This document shows, in pieces, positions 25,327 to 33,732 of a stretch of 64,000 nt of DNA. Below the pieces are notes generated by a model. That model saw only the letters and a program-made list of their open reading frames with translations. It was not told where the DNA came from and did not search any database. The DNA is from Solirubrobacteraceae bacterium (lineage in GTDB: Bacteria; Actinomycetota; Thermoleophilia; Solirubrobacterales; Solirubrobacteraceae), in NCBI GenBank assembly GCA_030447275.1, contig JAUJPF010000002.1, positions 124,001 through 188,000 of the forward strand. The letters run 5' to 3'. Made by a program: the position numbers and the translations under genes. Positions within the stretch are counted from its first letter, which is position 1. Each line of letters begins with the position of its first letter.

Positions 25327-25767
25327 CTACGTCATGCGCGCGGCCCTGATGAGCGCGTCGACCTGCTCCTGCTTGCGCATGATGAGGTGCTCCATGCGGT
25401 GCTCGAGCGCCTCCGACCGGCCCTCCTGGCCGCTCGGCGGGATCACCTTCTGGAGCGCCTCGATCGTCCGCGTCTCGTGCTCGATGAGCGCGTCGATGGC
25501 CTCCTTCGGATCGGCGTGGAAGCCGAGCGGCGCGACGTCGGTCGTCGGCTCGCCGTCGAGGGTCACGATCTTCTCGACGAGGTGGCGGGCGTCGGTGATC
25601 TCCTCCAGCGCGAAACGGCCCAGCTCGAGGGCCAGCGGTTGGAACTGGAAGCCGGTCAGGCTTCCGGCGGCGACGGCGTAGGCGATCGCCGAGCGGTTCT
25701 GCAGGGCCAGCGCCTCGTTGAGCGCTTCGATCACGGCCTGCTCGTCCATGGGGTCGCGGTCGGGCAT
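25327..25767 (-). CDS. Ferritin-like four-helix protein
   Basis: The product is 146 residues from ATG 25767; GTG 25776 is an alternative. It is almost all helix, with ALEEITDARHLVEKI and ALIEHETRTIEAL placing Glu and His where ferritin-like proteins bind iron. It resembles bacterioferritin-like and Dps-like proteins, but the exact subfamily is unclear. It could store iron or protect against peroxide in the cytoplasm. Confidence 0.72.
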   Translation of the reverse strand: MPDRDPMDEQAVIEALNEALALQNRSAIAYAVAAGSLTGFQFQPLALELGRFALEEITDARHLVEKIVTLDGEPTTDVAPLGFHADPKEAIDALIEHETRTIEALQKVIPPSGQEGRSEALEHRMEHLIMRKQEQVDALIRAARMT

Positions 25768-25847
25768 GTGGCGCACCTACCCGGGGGTGGAGAAGCCTTG
25801 CGCCAAGCTCGCCGGCGTCGCCGCCGCTCCGGGTGTTCCACTGCACG

Positions 25848-25877
25848 CGGAGGGGGCCCCTTCCGGGGCCCCCTCCG
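25848..25877 (-). terminator. 13-bp perfect hairpin between hppA and the ferritin-like gene
   Basis: CGGAGGGGGCCCC and GGGGCCCCCTCCG form an uninterrupted 13-bp stem with a 4-base loop, 27 bases after the hppA stop. There is no T run, but the stem strength and position suggest transcription termination of hppA. Confidence 0.65.
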
Positions 25878-25903
25878 CCTACGAGCCGGTGTTGCCGCAG
25901 CGG

Positions 25904-27982
<2,079 letters not shown>

Positions 27983-28040
27983 GGGAACAGTCCTCCGAGG
28001 TCATTCAGTAGAGCCCGCAGCCAGGGGGCGGCGCAGACAT

Positions 28041-28071
28041 GGAAAAGGCGGGCACGATGCTGGTGCCCGCC
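28041..28071 (-). terminator. Intrinsic terminator after the DUF1844 gene
   Basis: On the minus strand GGCGGGCAC and GTGCCCGCC form a perfect 9-bp stem with a 7-base loop, followed at once by TTTTCC. It lies 77 bases after the DUF1844 stop and upstream of hppA, separating the two transcripts. Confidence 0.75.
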
Positions 28072-28147
28072 CGTAAAGGCCGTCGGAGGATACGAAACCC
28101 GCCCGTCGGAAGGCGCTACACCCCCCGACCGGCCGGTGCGACGTTGC

Positions 28148-28567
28148 TTACTGACCGGGAACCCAGAGCCGGCTCGGCGGCTGCTGCGGCTGCTGCGGCT
28201 GGTCCTGCGGCGCGTCCTGCGACGGCCCGCCCGCAGGCGTCTCGCCCCCGCCCGCGCCGCCCTGCGCCCCCTGCGCGTAGGCCATCTGGAGCTGGCTCAG
28301 CGCGTTGCGGACCTGCGCGGCGTCGGGACCGAGCTCGGCCTCGACCATCGGCAGCAGCGCCCGGGTCGCGTCGATCGCGGTCCGGAGCTGGTCGAGATCG
28401 CGCTCGTTCTCGGTGCCGGGGGCCAGGCCGGCCTTGCGGCCCGCGAGGTTGACGAGCGAGACGACCGTCTGGATGACGACGTCCTCGACCCGAAGCTTCT
28501 TGATCTCCGCCTCGTAGGCGGCGCGCAGCTCCTCCTCGGAGGGCTGGCCGGGGGGCGGGGTGCTCAT
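28148..28567 (-). CDS. DUF1844 domain protein
   Basis: The product is 139 residues. The first 100 match the DUF1844 pattern (VEDVVIQTVVSLVNLAGRKAG, then DQLRTAIDATRALLPMVE and ALSQLQMAYA). A Gly/Gln/Pro-rich tail follows. DUF1844 proteins are small cytoplasmic proteins of unknown role. The ATG overlaps the stop of the YbdK-type ligase (ATGA), so the two are coupled. An intrinsic terminator follows. Confidence 0.82.
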   Translation of the reverse strand: MSTPPPGQPSEEELRAAYEAEIKKLRVEDVVIQTVVSLVNLAGRKAGLAPGTENERDLDQLRTAIDATRALLPMVEAELGPDAAQVRNALSQLQMAYAQGAQGGAGGGETPAGGPSQDAPQDQPQQPQQPPSRLWVPGQ

Positions 28568-29706
28568 GCGGTCGGAACCTCCTGCGCGTAGGTGGCGCGC
28601 GTCTCGCGGACGGTCGCAGCGTAGACGTCGAACGGCGAGGCGCCCTCGGCGAGCAGCGCTCGCTGGCGCTGGGCCGAGTTGCGCTCTCCGAACGCGGGCT
28701 CGGGCAGGCGGTGCTCGGCGCGGGCCGGCGCCGTCCATTCGAGCAGCTCCTCGACGGCGCCGCGGGCCTCGATCTCGATGCCGCGCTCGAGGTCGAGCAG
28801 CCTGCCGTCCATCCCGAAGCGGATGGCCCGCCAGAGGTTCTCCTCGATCAGCCGGTTCGGCAGGTCGGCGTGCGGCGCGCCCTCGGCCTCGTCGTGCGCG
28901 GCCTGGAGCACGCAGGCGGCGATGAGCGCGGCCAGCGCCTCGCTCTCGCCGGCGGTCGTCTGCCCGTCGCAGATCCGCATCTCGACCGTGCCGAAGCTGA
29001 AGTGCGGCCGGACCGACCACCACACCTGCGTGTACTCGACGATCGACCGCGTGCGGACGAGGAGGTCGACGTACTCGGCGTACGCGTCCCAGCTCCCGTA
29101 CGCATCGGGGACGCCGCAGCGCGGGAAGGTCCGCGTGAACATCTGCGTGCGGGCCGAGTGCAGCCCGCTGTCGAGGCCGTCGAGGAAGGGCGACGAGGCC
29201 GAGATCGCGAGCAGGGCCGGCAGCACGGGCCGCAGCCGGTCGCAGGTGCGCACGGCGCGGTCGGCCCCGTTGACGCCGACGTGGACGTGCAGCGAGAACG
29301 TGTTGTTGCGCTTGGCCACCCACTGGAGCCCGTCGGCGACGCGCTGGTAGTGCTCGGTCGCGATGAACTCCTGCTCGCGGTAGTCGGCGAACGGGTGCGT
29401 CGCGGTCGCCCCGAGCGCGACTCCCGCCTCGGCGGCGTGCGCGAACAGCAGCCGCCGGGCCGTCCACTGCCGCTCGACGGCGTCGGCGAAGTCCTCGCCG
29501 CGGCCGGAGACGATCTCGATCTCCGACTTGATCAGCTCGCCGGCGATCTGCTCGCGCAGCTCGTCGGACGCGGTGTCGCGCAGCTCCTCGAACCGCGGGA
29601 CGAGGTCGAGCGTCTCCGGGTCGAGGAGCGCGAACTCCTCCTCGAGGCCGATCGTGCCGTCCTTCGAGTGCGCGAAGGCCTCGCGCGCGGCGGCGACGTC
29701 GATCAT
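28564..29706 (-). CDS. Carboxylate-amine ligase, YbdK/GCS2 family
   Basis: The product is 380 residues with the glutamate-cysteine-ligase type 2 motifs IGLEEEFALLDPETL, HPFADYREQEF and LHVHVGVNGAD. The family forms gamma-glutamyl-type amide bonds using ATP, and YbdK itself has weak glutamate-cysteine ligase activity. Actinobacteria use mycothiol or ergothioneine, so this may feed a related thiol or peptide route. TAGCGT lies 7 bases before ATG 29706, inside the end of rex. Confidence 0.87.
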   Translation of the reverse strand: MIDVAAAREAFAHSKDGTIGLEEEFALLDPETLDLVPRFEELRDTASDELREQIAGELIKSEIEIVSGRGEDFADAVERQWTARRLLFAHAAEAGVALGATATHPFADYREQEFIATEHYQRVADGLQWVAKRNNTFSLHVHVGVNGADRAVRTCDRLRPVLPALLAISASSPFLDGLDSGLHSARTQMFTRTFPRCGVPDAYGSWDAYAEYVDLLVRTRSIVEYTQVWWSVRPHFSFGTVEMRICDGQTTAGESEALAALIAACVLQAAHDEAEGAPHADLPNRLIEENLWRAIRFGMDGRLLDLERGIEIEARGAVEELLEWTAPARAEHRLPEPAFGERNSAQRQRALLAEGASPFDVYAATVRETRATYAQEVPTA

Positions 29707-29713
29707 GGCCGGA

Positions 29714-29719
29714 ACGCTA
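29714..29719 (-). promoter_or_regulatory. Leaderless -10 box (TAGCGT) of the YbdK-type ligase gene
   Basis: TAGCGT lies 7 bases before ATG 29706 and overlaps the rex stop codon, allowing the ligase to be transcribed apart from rex. Confidence 0.5.
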
Positions 29720-30382
29720 CGTCAGGTAGAAGTACAGCGCGTAGAGGAGATCCACGGCGGGGCTCGACGTGTGGACCGTGACCTCCGGCGGGACCTGCAG
29801 CAGCGCCTCGGAGTAGTTGAAGATGATCTTCACGCCGGCGTCGACGAGCTGGTCGGCGAGCGCCTGGGCGGCGGCCACCGGCACGGCGAGGACCGCGACG
29901 ACGATCTCCTCGTCCTCGACCGCCTGCTTGAGCTCGGAGATGTCGCGGACGGCGATGCCGCCGACCTCCGAGCCGATCTTCTTCGAGCTCGAGTCGAAGA
30001 CCGACACGATCTGGAAGCCGTGGTCGGCGAAGATGTCCGACGACGCGATCGCGGTGCCGAGGTTGCCCGCGCCGATCAGCGCGATGTTGTGCTGACCGGC
30101 GGTCCGCAGGATCTTGCGGATCTGGCTGACGAGCGAGTCGACGTTGTAGCCGACGCCGCGCTTGCCGAACTTGCCGAAGCCCGAGAGGTCGCGCCGGATC
30201 TGCGTCGAGTTGACGTGGGTGTAGTCCGACAGCTCCTGCGAGGAGATCGTCTCCTTGCCCATCTTCTTGGCCTGCGTCAGGACCTGGAGGTAGCGCGAGA
30301 GACGGGCCGCGACGCCGAGCGAGAGGCGCTCCGCGGTGAGGCCCTGTCCGTTGCTGTCGACCGGTGAACCGAGGCTCGTCAT
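29717..30382 (-). CDS. rex: Redox-sensing transcriptional repressor Rex
   Basis: The product is 221 residues. An N-terminal winged helix (LSRYLQVLTQAKKMGKETI, SSQELSDYTHVNSTQIRRDL) is followed by a Rossmann domain with ALIGAGNLGTAIA. Rex binds operators when NAD+ dominates and is released by NADH, controlling respiratory and fermentative genes. The motif NSTQIRRDLSGFGKFGKRGVG is almost invariant in the family (given here in two overlapping parts). ATG 30382 has TACAGT 11 bases upstream. A clear Rex operator was not found by eye. Confidence 0.94.
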   Translation of the reverse strand: MTSLGSPVDSNGQGLTAERLSLGVAARLSRYLQVLTQAKKMGKETISSQELSDYTHVNSTQIRRDLSGFGKFGKRGVGYNVDSLVSQIRKILRTAGQHNIALIGAGNLGTAIASSDIFADHGFQIVSVFDSSSKKIGSEVGGIAVRDISELKQAVEDEEIVVAVLAVPVAAAQALADQLVDAGVKIIFNYSEALLQVPPEVTVHTSSPAVDLLYALYFYLT

Positions 30383-30391
30383 GAGGTCGAT

Positions 30392-30619
30392 TCACTGTAG
30401 CCGGGCTCGGACGGCCTCCTCGTCGACGAAGAACTCGAACGCGTCCACCCCGTCGACGGCCACGACCGGGATCCGCTCGAGGTAGCGCTTGAGGAGCTCG
30501 TCGTCGGTCTCGATGTCGATCTCGTCGAACGGCGCGCCGACGCGGAGCAGCACCTCGCGGGCGTCGTCGCACAGGTGGCAGCCGTCGCGGCCGTAGAGCG
30601 TGAGGCGGGCGGTGGTCAT
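30392..30619 (-). CDS. Glutaredoxin-like thiol-disulfide protein
   Basis: The product is 75 residues with the thioredoxin-fold start LTLYGRDGCHLCDDA and the cis-proline in RIPVVAVDG. The CHLC active site is typical of the DUF836/glutaredoxin-like branch. It should reduce disulfides in the cytoplasm. It lies just upstream of rex on the same strand, with TACAGT between them, giving a small redox group. Confidence 0.87.
   Translation of the reverse strand: MTTARLTLYGRDGCHLCDDAREVLLRVGAPFDEIDIETDDELLKRYLERIPVVAVDGVDAFEFFVDEEAVRARLQ
30394..30399 (-). promoter_or_regulatory. Leaderless -10 box (TACAGT) of rex
   Basis: TACAGT lies 11 bases before ATG 30382 and overlaps the stop of the glutaredoxin-like gene. 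Confidence 0.5.
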
Positions 30620-30656
30620 CGTGCGCGGAGCCGGCGGCGCGCGCAGCCGTTCGGTC

Positions 30657-31637
30657 TCACAGCCCGCGCTCGCCCGTCGCGTACGCGTCGAGCGCGAGGT
30701 AGTCGGGGAACGCGAGCGGCTCGACGTACCGCGCGGCCGCGGCGATCATCGCCGCGTTGTCGGTGCACAACGCGCGCGGCGGCACGTTCAGCTCGACCCC
30801 GAGCCCCTCCATCCGCTCGCGCAGCGGGCCGTTGGCGGCGACGCCGCCGCCGAGCGCGAGGCGGTCCATCCCGGTGCTCGCGAGCGCGCGCTCGGCGCGG
30901 CGCGCGAGCTGCTCGACGATCGCGCGCTGGTAGGACGCGGCGAGGTCGGCGCGCGGCGCGCAGTCACCGAGGTCCCGCAGCTTGTAGAGCAGCGCGGTCT
31001 TCAGGCCGGCGAAGCTGAAGTCGAGCCCCTCGACGCCGTGGCCGAGCGGGAGGTCGAAGGCGGCGGGGTCGCCGTCGGCGGCCAGGCGCTCCAGCGCCGG
31101 CCCGCCCGGGTACGGCAGGCCGAGCAGGCGGGCGCCCTTGTCGAACGCCTCGCCGGCGGCGTCGTCGAGCGTCTGCCCGAGGACCTCGAAGCCGTCCTTC
31201 TCCTCCACCCGGGCGAGGAACGTGTGCCCGCCGCTGGCCACGAGGCACAGGAACGGCGGCTCGAAGGGGCCGCCGTCGACGTCGAGGAAGTTCGCGGCGA
31301 CGTGCCCCTGGAGGTGGTCGATCGGCGCGAGCGGCAGGCCGCGCGCGGCGGCGATCCCTTCGCCGTCGCCACGCCGACGAGCAGCGCGCCGACGAGGCCC
31401 GGCCCCTGGGTGACCGCGACCAGCTCGACCTCGCCGAGCGCCGTCTCGGCCGCGCGAGCGCGTCCTCCACCGCCGCGTTGGCCAGCTCGAGGTGGTGGCG
31501 CGAGGCGACCTCGGGCACGACGCCGCCGTAGCGGTCGTGGATCCCTGGCTCGAGATGACGTTCGAGCGGATCTCCCCGTCGCGGGTGACGACGGCCGCGC
31601 ACGTGTCGTCGCAGCTCGTCTCGACGGCGAGGATCAC
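30657..31637 (-). CDS. tsaD: tRNA N6-threonylcarbamoyladenosine transferase TsaD (three frameshifts)
   Basis: The protein is readable across frames: ILAVETSCDDTCAAVV at the start, HDRYGGVVPEVASRHH, VAVTQGPGLVGALLVG, then the metal-binding pair in IDHLQGHVAANF and LCLVASGGHTFL. TsaD transfers the threonylcarbamoyl group to A37 of ANN-decoding tRNAs. Frame changes near 31,557, 31,450 and 31,367 are each repaired by adding one G; two of them turn GGG into GGGG. TsaD is near-essential, so consensus error is the likely cause. GTG 31637 overlaps the rimI stop (GTGA). Confidence 0.85.
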   Translation of the reverse strand: MILAVETSCDDTCAAVVTRDGEIRSNVISSQGSTTATAASCPRSPRATTSSWPTRRWRTRSRGRDGARRGRAGRGHPGAGPRRRAARRRGDGEGIAAARGLPLAPIDHLQGHVAANFLDVDGGPFEPPFLCLVASGGHTFLARVEEKDGFEVLGQTLDDAAGEAFDKGARLLGLPYPGGPALERLAADGDPAAFDLPLGHGVEGLDFSFAGLKTALLYKLRDLGDCAPRADLAASYQRAIVEQLARRAERALASTGMDRLALGGGVAANGPLRERMEGLGVELNVPPRALCTDNAAMIAAAARYVEPLAFPDYLALDAYATGERGL

Positions 31638-32158
31638 GGCGAGGTCGGGACCGGGCCGGCCGCGGGGATGTCGTCGAGCCGCCCCTCGAGCGTCGCCGGC
31701 GTGCGCCACATGATGAGGGCGTCCTCGCCGTTGTCCTGGTAGTAGCGGCGGCGCATCCCGGCGGCGCGGAAGCCGAAGCGCTCGTAGAGGCGGATGGCGC
31801 CCACGTTCGACGTCCGCACCTCGAGCGTGAAGCGCGGAGCCGGATCGCGCCCGCCGTCGCCGGCCTCCTCGATCAGGCGTTCGAGCAGCGCGGTCCCGAT
31901 CCCGCCGCCCTTCTGGTCGGGATCGACGGCGACGTTCATCAGGTGCCAGACGGTGTCGTAGCGCGAGCAGATGAGGTAGGCGGCCATCCGTCCGCGGGCG
32001 CTGGCGGCCAGCGAGATGCCGCCGGGCTTGGACAGCTCGAGGACGAACATGGCCAGCGACCACGGCGCGGGGAAGACGCGGCGCTCGATGGCGATGACCT
32101 GCGGGAGGTCCCCGTAGGACAGGCGGCGGATGAGCAGATCGGGGGGCGGGGTGGTCAC
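31634..32158 (-). CDS. rimI: Ribosomal protein S18 alanine N-acetyltransferase RimI
   Basis: The 174-residue product is a GNAT acetyltransferase. The acetyl-CoA loop reads DQKGGGIGTALL and the C-terminal part has SNVGAIRLYERFGF, the RimI hallmark. RimI acetylates the N-terminus of S18 and possibly other proteins. It is embedded between tsaB and tsaD, an order common in actinobacteria, with four-base overlaps on both sides. Confidence 0.9.
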   Translation of the reverse strand: MTTPPPDLLIRRLSYGDLPQVIAIERRVFPAPWSLAMFVLELSKPGGISLAASARGRMAAYLICSRYDTVWHLMNVAVDPDQKGGGIGTALLERLIEEAGDGGRDPAPRFTLEVRTSNVGAIRLYERFGFRAAGMRRRYYQDNGEDALIMWRTPATLEGRLDDIPAAGPVPTSP

Positions 32159-32811
32159 TCGGAGCGGCGTTCGCGGAGGGCGACCTCCGCGTCCGGCAGC
32201 CGCAGGTACTCCGGCGTCACGCCCTCCCGCCCGGCGGGCGGGGCGCCCGCCGCCAGGTCGGCGACGCTGAGCGCGCTCACGCGGTGAAGCGGCGAGCCGT
32301 CCGCGGGGACCGTCGCCCCGCAGGGTTCCAGCACTGCCCTGAAGCGTACCGCCCCGTCGCCGACGGCCAGCATCCCCGGCCGCACCACCTGCGCGAGGAT
32401 CTCCGGCGTCACGGCGGCGGGCGGCACGGCGCCGCCGACGAACGCCTCTCCCCTCCGCGCGTCGAGGACGGCGAGCGTCCCGCCCTCGTGCGGCGCCGCC
32501 GTCGCCAGCGCCTCGAGCGTCGAGACGCCGACGAGCTCCGCCCCGGTGCCCTGGGCCAGCGCGCGGGCGGTGGCGACGCCGATGCGCAGCCCGGTGAACG
32601 TCCCCGGCCCAACGCCGACGGCGATGCGGTCGAGGTCGGCGAAGCGCAGCCCGGCGTCGTCGAGCAGCCGCGCCGCGAGCGCGAGCAGCTGCGCGGCGTG
32701 GCCGGGGCGCTCGCCCGGCTGCGGGTCGTGCCGCAGCTCGCCCCGCTGCTCGCCGGCGACGAGGGCGACCGCCGTCGCCGGCGTCGCCGTGTCGAAGGCC
32801 AGCAGCCTCAC
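32155..32811 (-). CDS. tsaB: t6A biosynthesis protein TsaB
   Basis: The product is 218 residues from GTG 32811. It has the ASKHA-fold start LLAFDTATPATAVAL and the conserved VGVGPGTFTGLRIGVATA. TsaB is the catalytically inactive partner that forms a complex with TsaD and TsaE. GTG 32811 overlaps the tsaE stop; the 3' end overlaps rimI. Confidence 0.92.
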   Translation of the reverse strand: MRLLAFDTATPATAVALVAGEQRGELRHDPQPGERPGHAAQLLALAARLLDDAGLRFADLDRIAVGVGPGTFTGLRIGVATARALAQGTGAELVGVSTLEALATAAPHEGGTLAVLDARRGEAFVGGAVPPAAVTPEILAQVVRPGMLAVGDGAVRFRAVLEPCGATVPADGSPLHRVSALSVADLAAGAPPAGREGVTPEYLRLPDAEVALRERRSE

Positions 32812-33236
32812 CGCGCCCACTCCAGCGCCACCGTCCGCCGGTCGCCGCCCGCGTGCTCGAGCCGGACCCGAAGCCGCGGCTCGAGCTCGTCGCCCGCCGC
32901 CTCCGGCCACTCGACGAACGCGACGTGCTCGGCGTTGAGGTAGTCGGCCAGCAGCTCGGGCTCCTCCTCGTCGAGCGAGGCCAGGCGGTGCAGGTCGAGG
33001 TGGGCGAGCGGCGGGCGCGCCTCCTCGTAGCGGCGCCCGATGGTGAACGTCGGACTCGTCACCGGCCGGTCGACCCCGAGCGCGCGCGCCGCGCCGCGCA
33101 CGAACGTGGTCTTGCCGGCGCCGACCTCGCCGTGCAGCACGACCACGTCGCCGGCGCGCAGCGCGACGGCCGCCTCGGCCCCGAGCGCCGCCGTCTCCGC
33201 CGCGGACGCGGTCACCGTCGTGCGCGAGCGGGTCAC
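32808..33236 (-). CDS. tsaE: t6A biosynthesis ATPase TsaE
   Basis: The product is 142 residues from GTG 33236. The P-loop GEVGAGKTTFVRG, the segment SPTFTIGRRYE and HLDLHRL are all TsaE hallmarks. TsaE hydrolyses ATP to reset the TsaBD complex. It leads the tsaE-tsaB-rimI-tsaD run. The LPNTG gene ends 35 bases upstream on the same strand. Confidence 0.92.
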   Translation of the reverse strand: MTRSRTTVTASAAETAALGAEAAVALRAGDVVVLHGEVGAGKTTFVRGAARALGVDRPVTSPTFTIGRRYEEARPPLAHLDLHRLASLDEEEPELLADYLNAEHVAFVEWPEAAGDELEPRLRVRLEHAGGDRRTVALEWAR

Positions 33237-33270
33237 GAGAGGCCCCCGGCCGGGAGCGGCGCCGCCGCGG

Positions 33271-33657
33271 CTAGTACGACTCGGGGTCGATGGTGCGCAG
33301 GCGCAGCCCGACCCCGAACATGAGGAACACGAGCCCGGCGAACGCGAGGATTCGCGGGTCCGAGCCCGTGTTGGGCAGCGCCTTCGGCTCGCCGGCGGCC
33401 GGCTGGTCCTCGGCGGGCGGGGTTTCGCCGCCATCTCCGCCCCCGCCGGTGTCGCCGCCGCCGCCCCCGCCGACGGGCGGGTCGTTGCTGAGGCCGTCGT
33501 CGTCGCCGCCACCGCCGCCGTTCCCGCCGCCGCCCTGTGTCTGCTCGCCGCCGAACGGGTCCTGGTACTGCTGGTCGCCGGCGCCCTGCGCGAGCGCGGA
33601 CGAGGGCAGCGCCAGCAGGAGGGCGATCAGGGCGACGACGGCGCGGGAGCGCGACAT
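33271..33657 (-). CDS. Secreted LPNTG-anchored Gly/Asp-rich protein
   Basis: The product is 128 residues. A signal peptide ending at about 23 (PSSALAQG) is followed by a Gly/Asp-rich low-complexity chain and a sortase-type tail: LPNTG, a hydrophobic helix (ILAFAGLVFLMFGVGL) and a short Arg-containing end. The layout predicts covalent attachment to peptidoglycan by a sortase, but none is encoded in the window. TAGGCT lies 7 bases before ATG 33657. Confidence 0.8.
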   Translation of the reverse strand: MSRSRAVVALIALLLALPSSALAQGAGDQQYQDPFGGEQTQGGGGNGGGGGDDDGLSNDPPVGGGGGGDTGGGGDGGETPPAEDQPAAGEPKALPNTGSDPRILAFAGLVFLMFGVGLRLRTIDPESY

Positions 33658-33664
33658 GGCGTGC

Positions 33665-33670
33665 AGCCTA
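33665..33670 (-). promoter_or_regulatory. Leaderless -10 box (TAGGCT) of the LPNTG gene
   Basis: TAGGCT lies 7 bases before ATG 33657. Since the tsa genes follow on the same strand with little space, it may drive them too. Confidence 0.6.
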
Positions 33671-33718
33671 GTGGCGGCGGCGGCGGGGCGCATCTCGCTC
33701 GGCCGCGCCCCTCGGCGC

Positions 33719-33724
33719 TAAGGT
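33719..33724 (+). promoter_or_regulatory. Leaderless -10 box (TAAGGT) of the GT4-flippase fusion
   Basis: TAAGGT lies 8 bases before ATG 33733. Confidence 0.55.
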
Positions 33725-33732
33725 CGCCGCGG

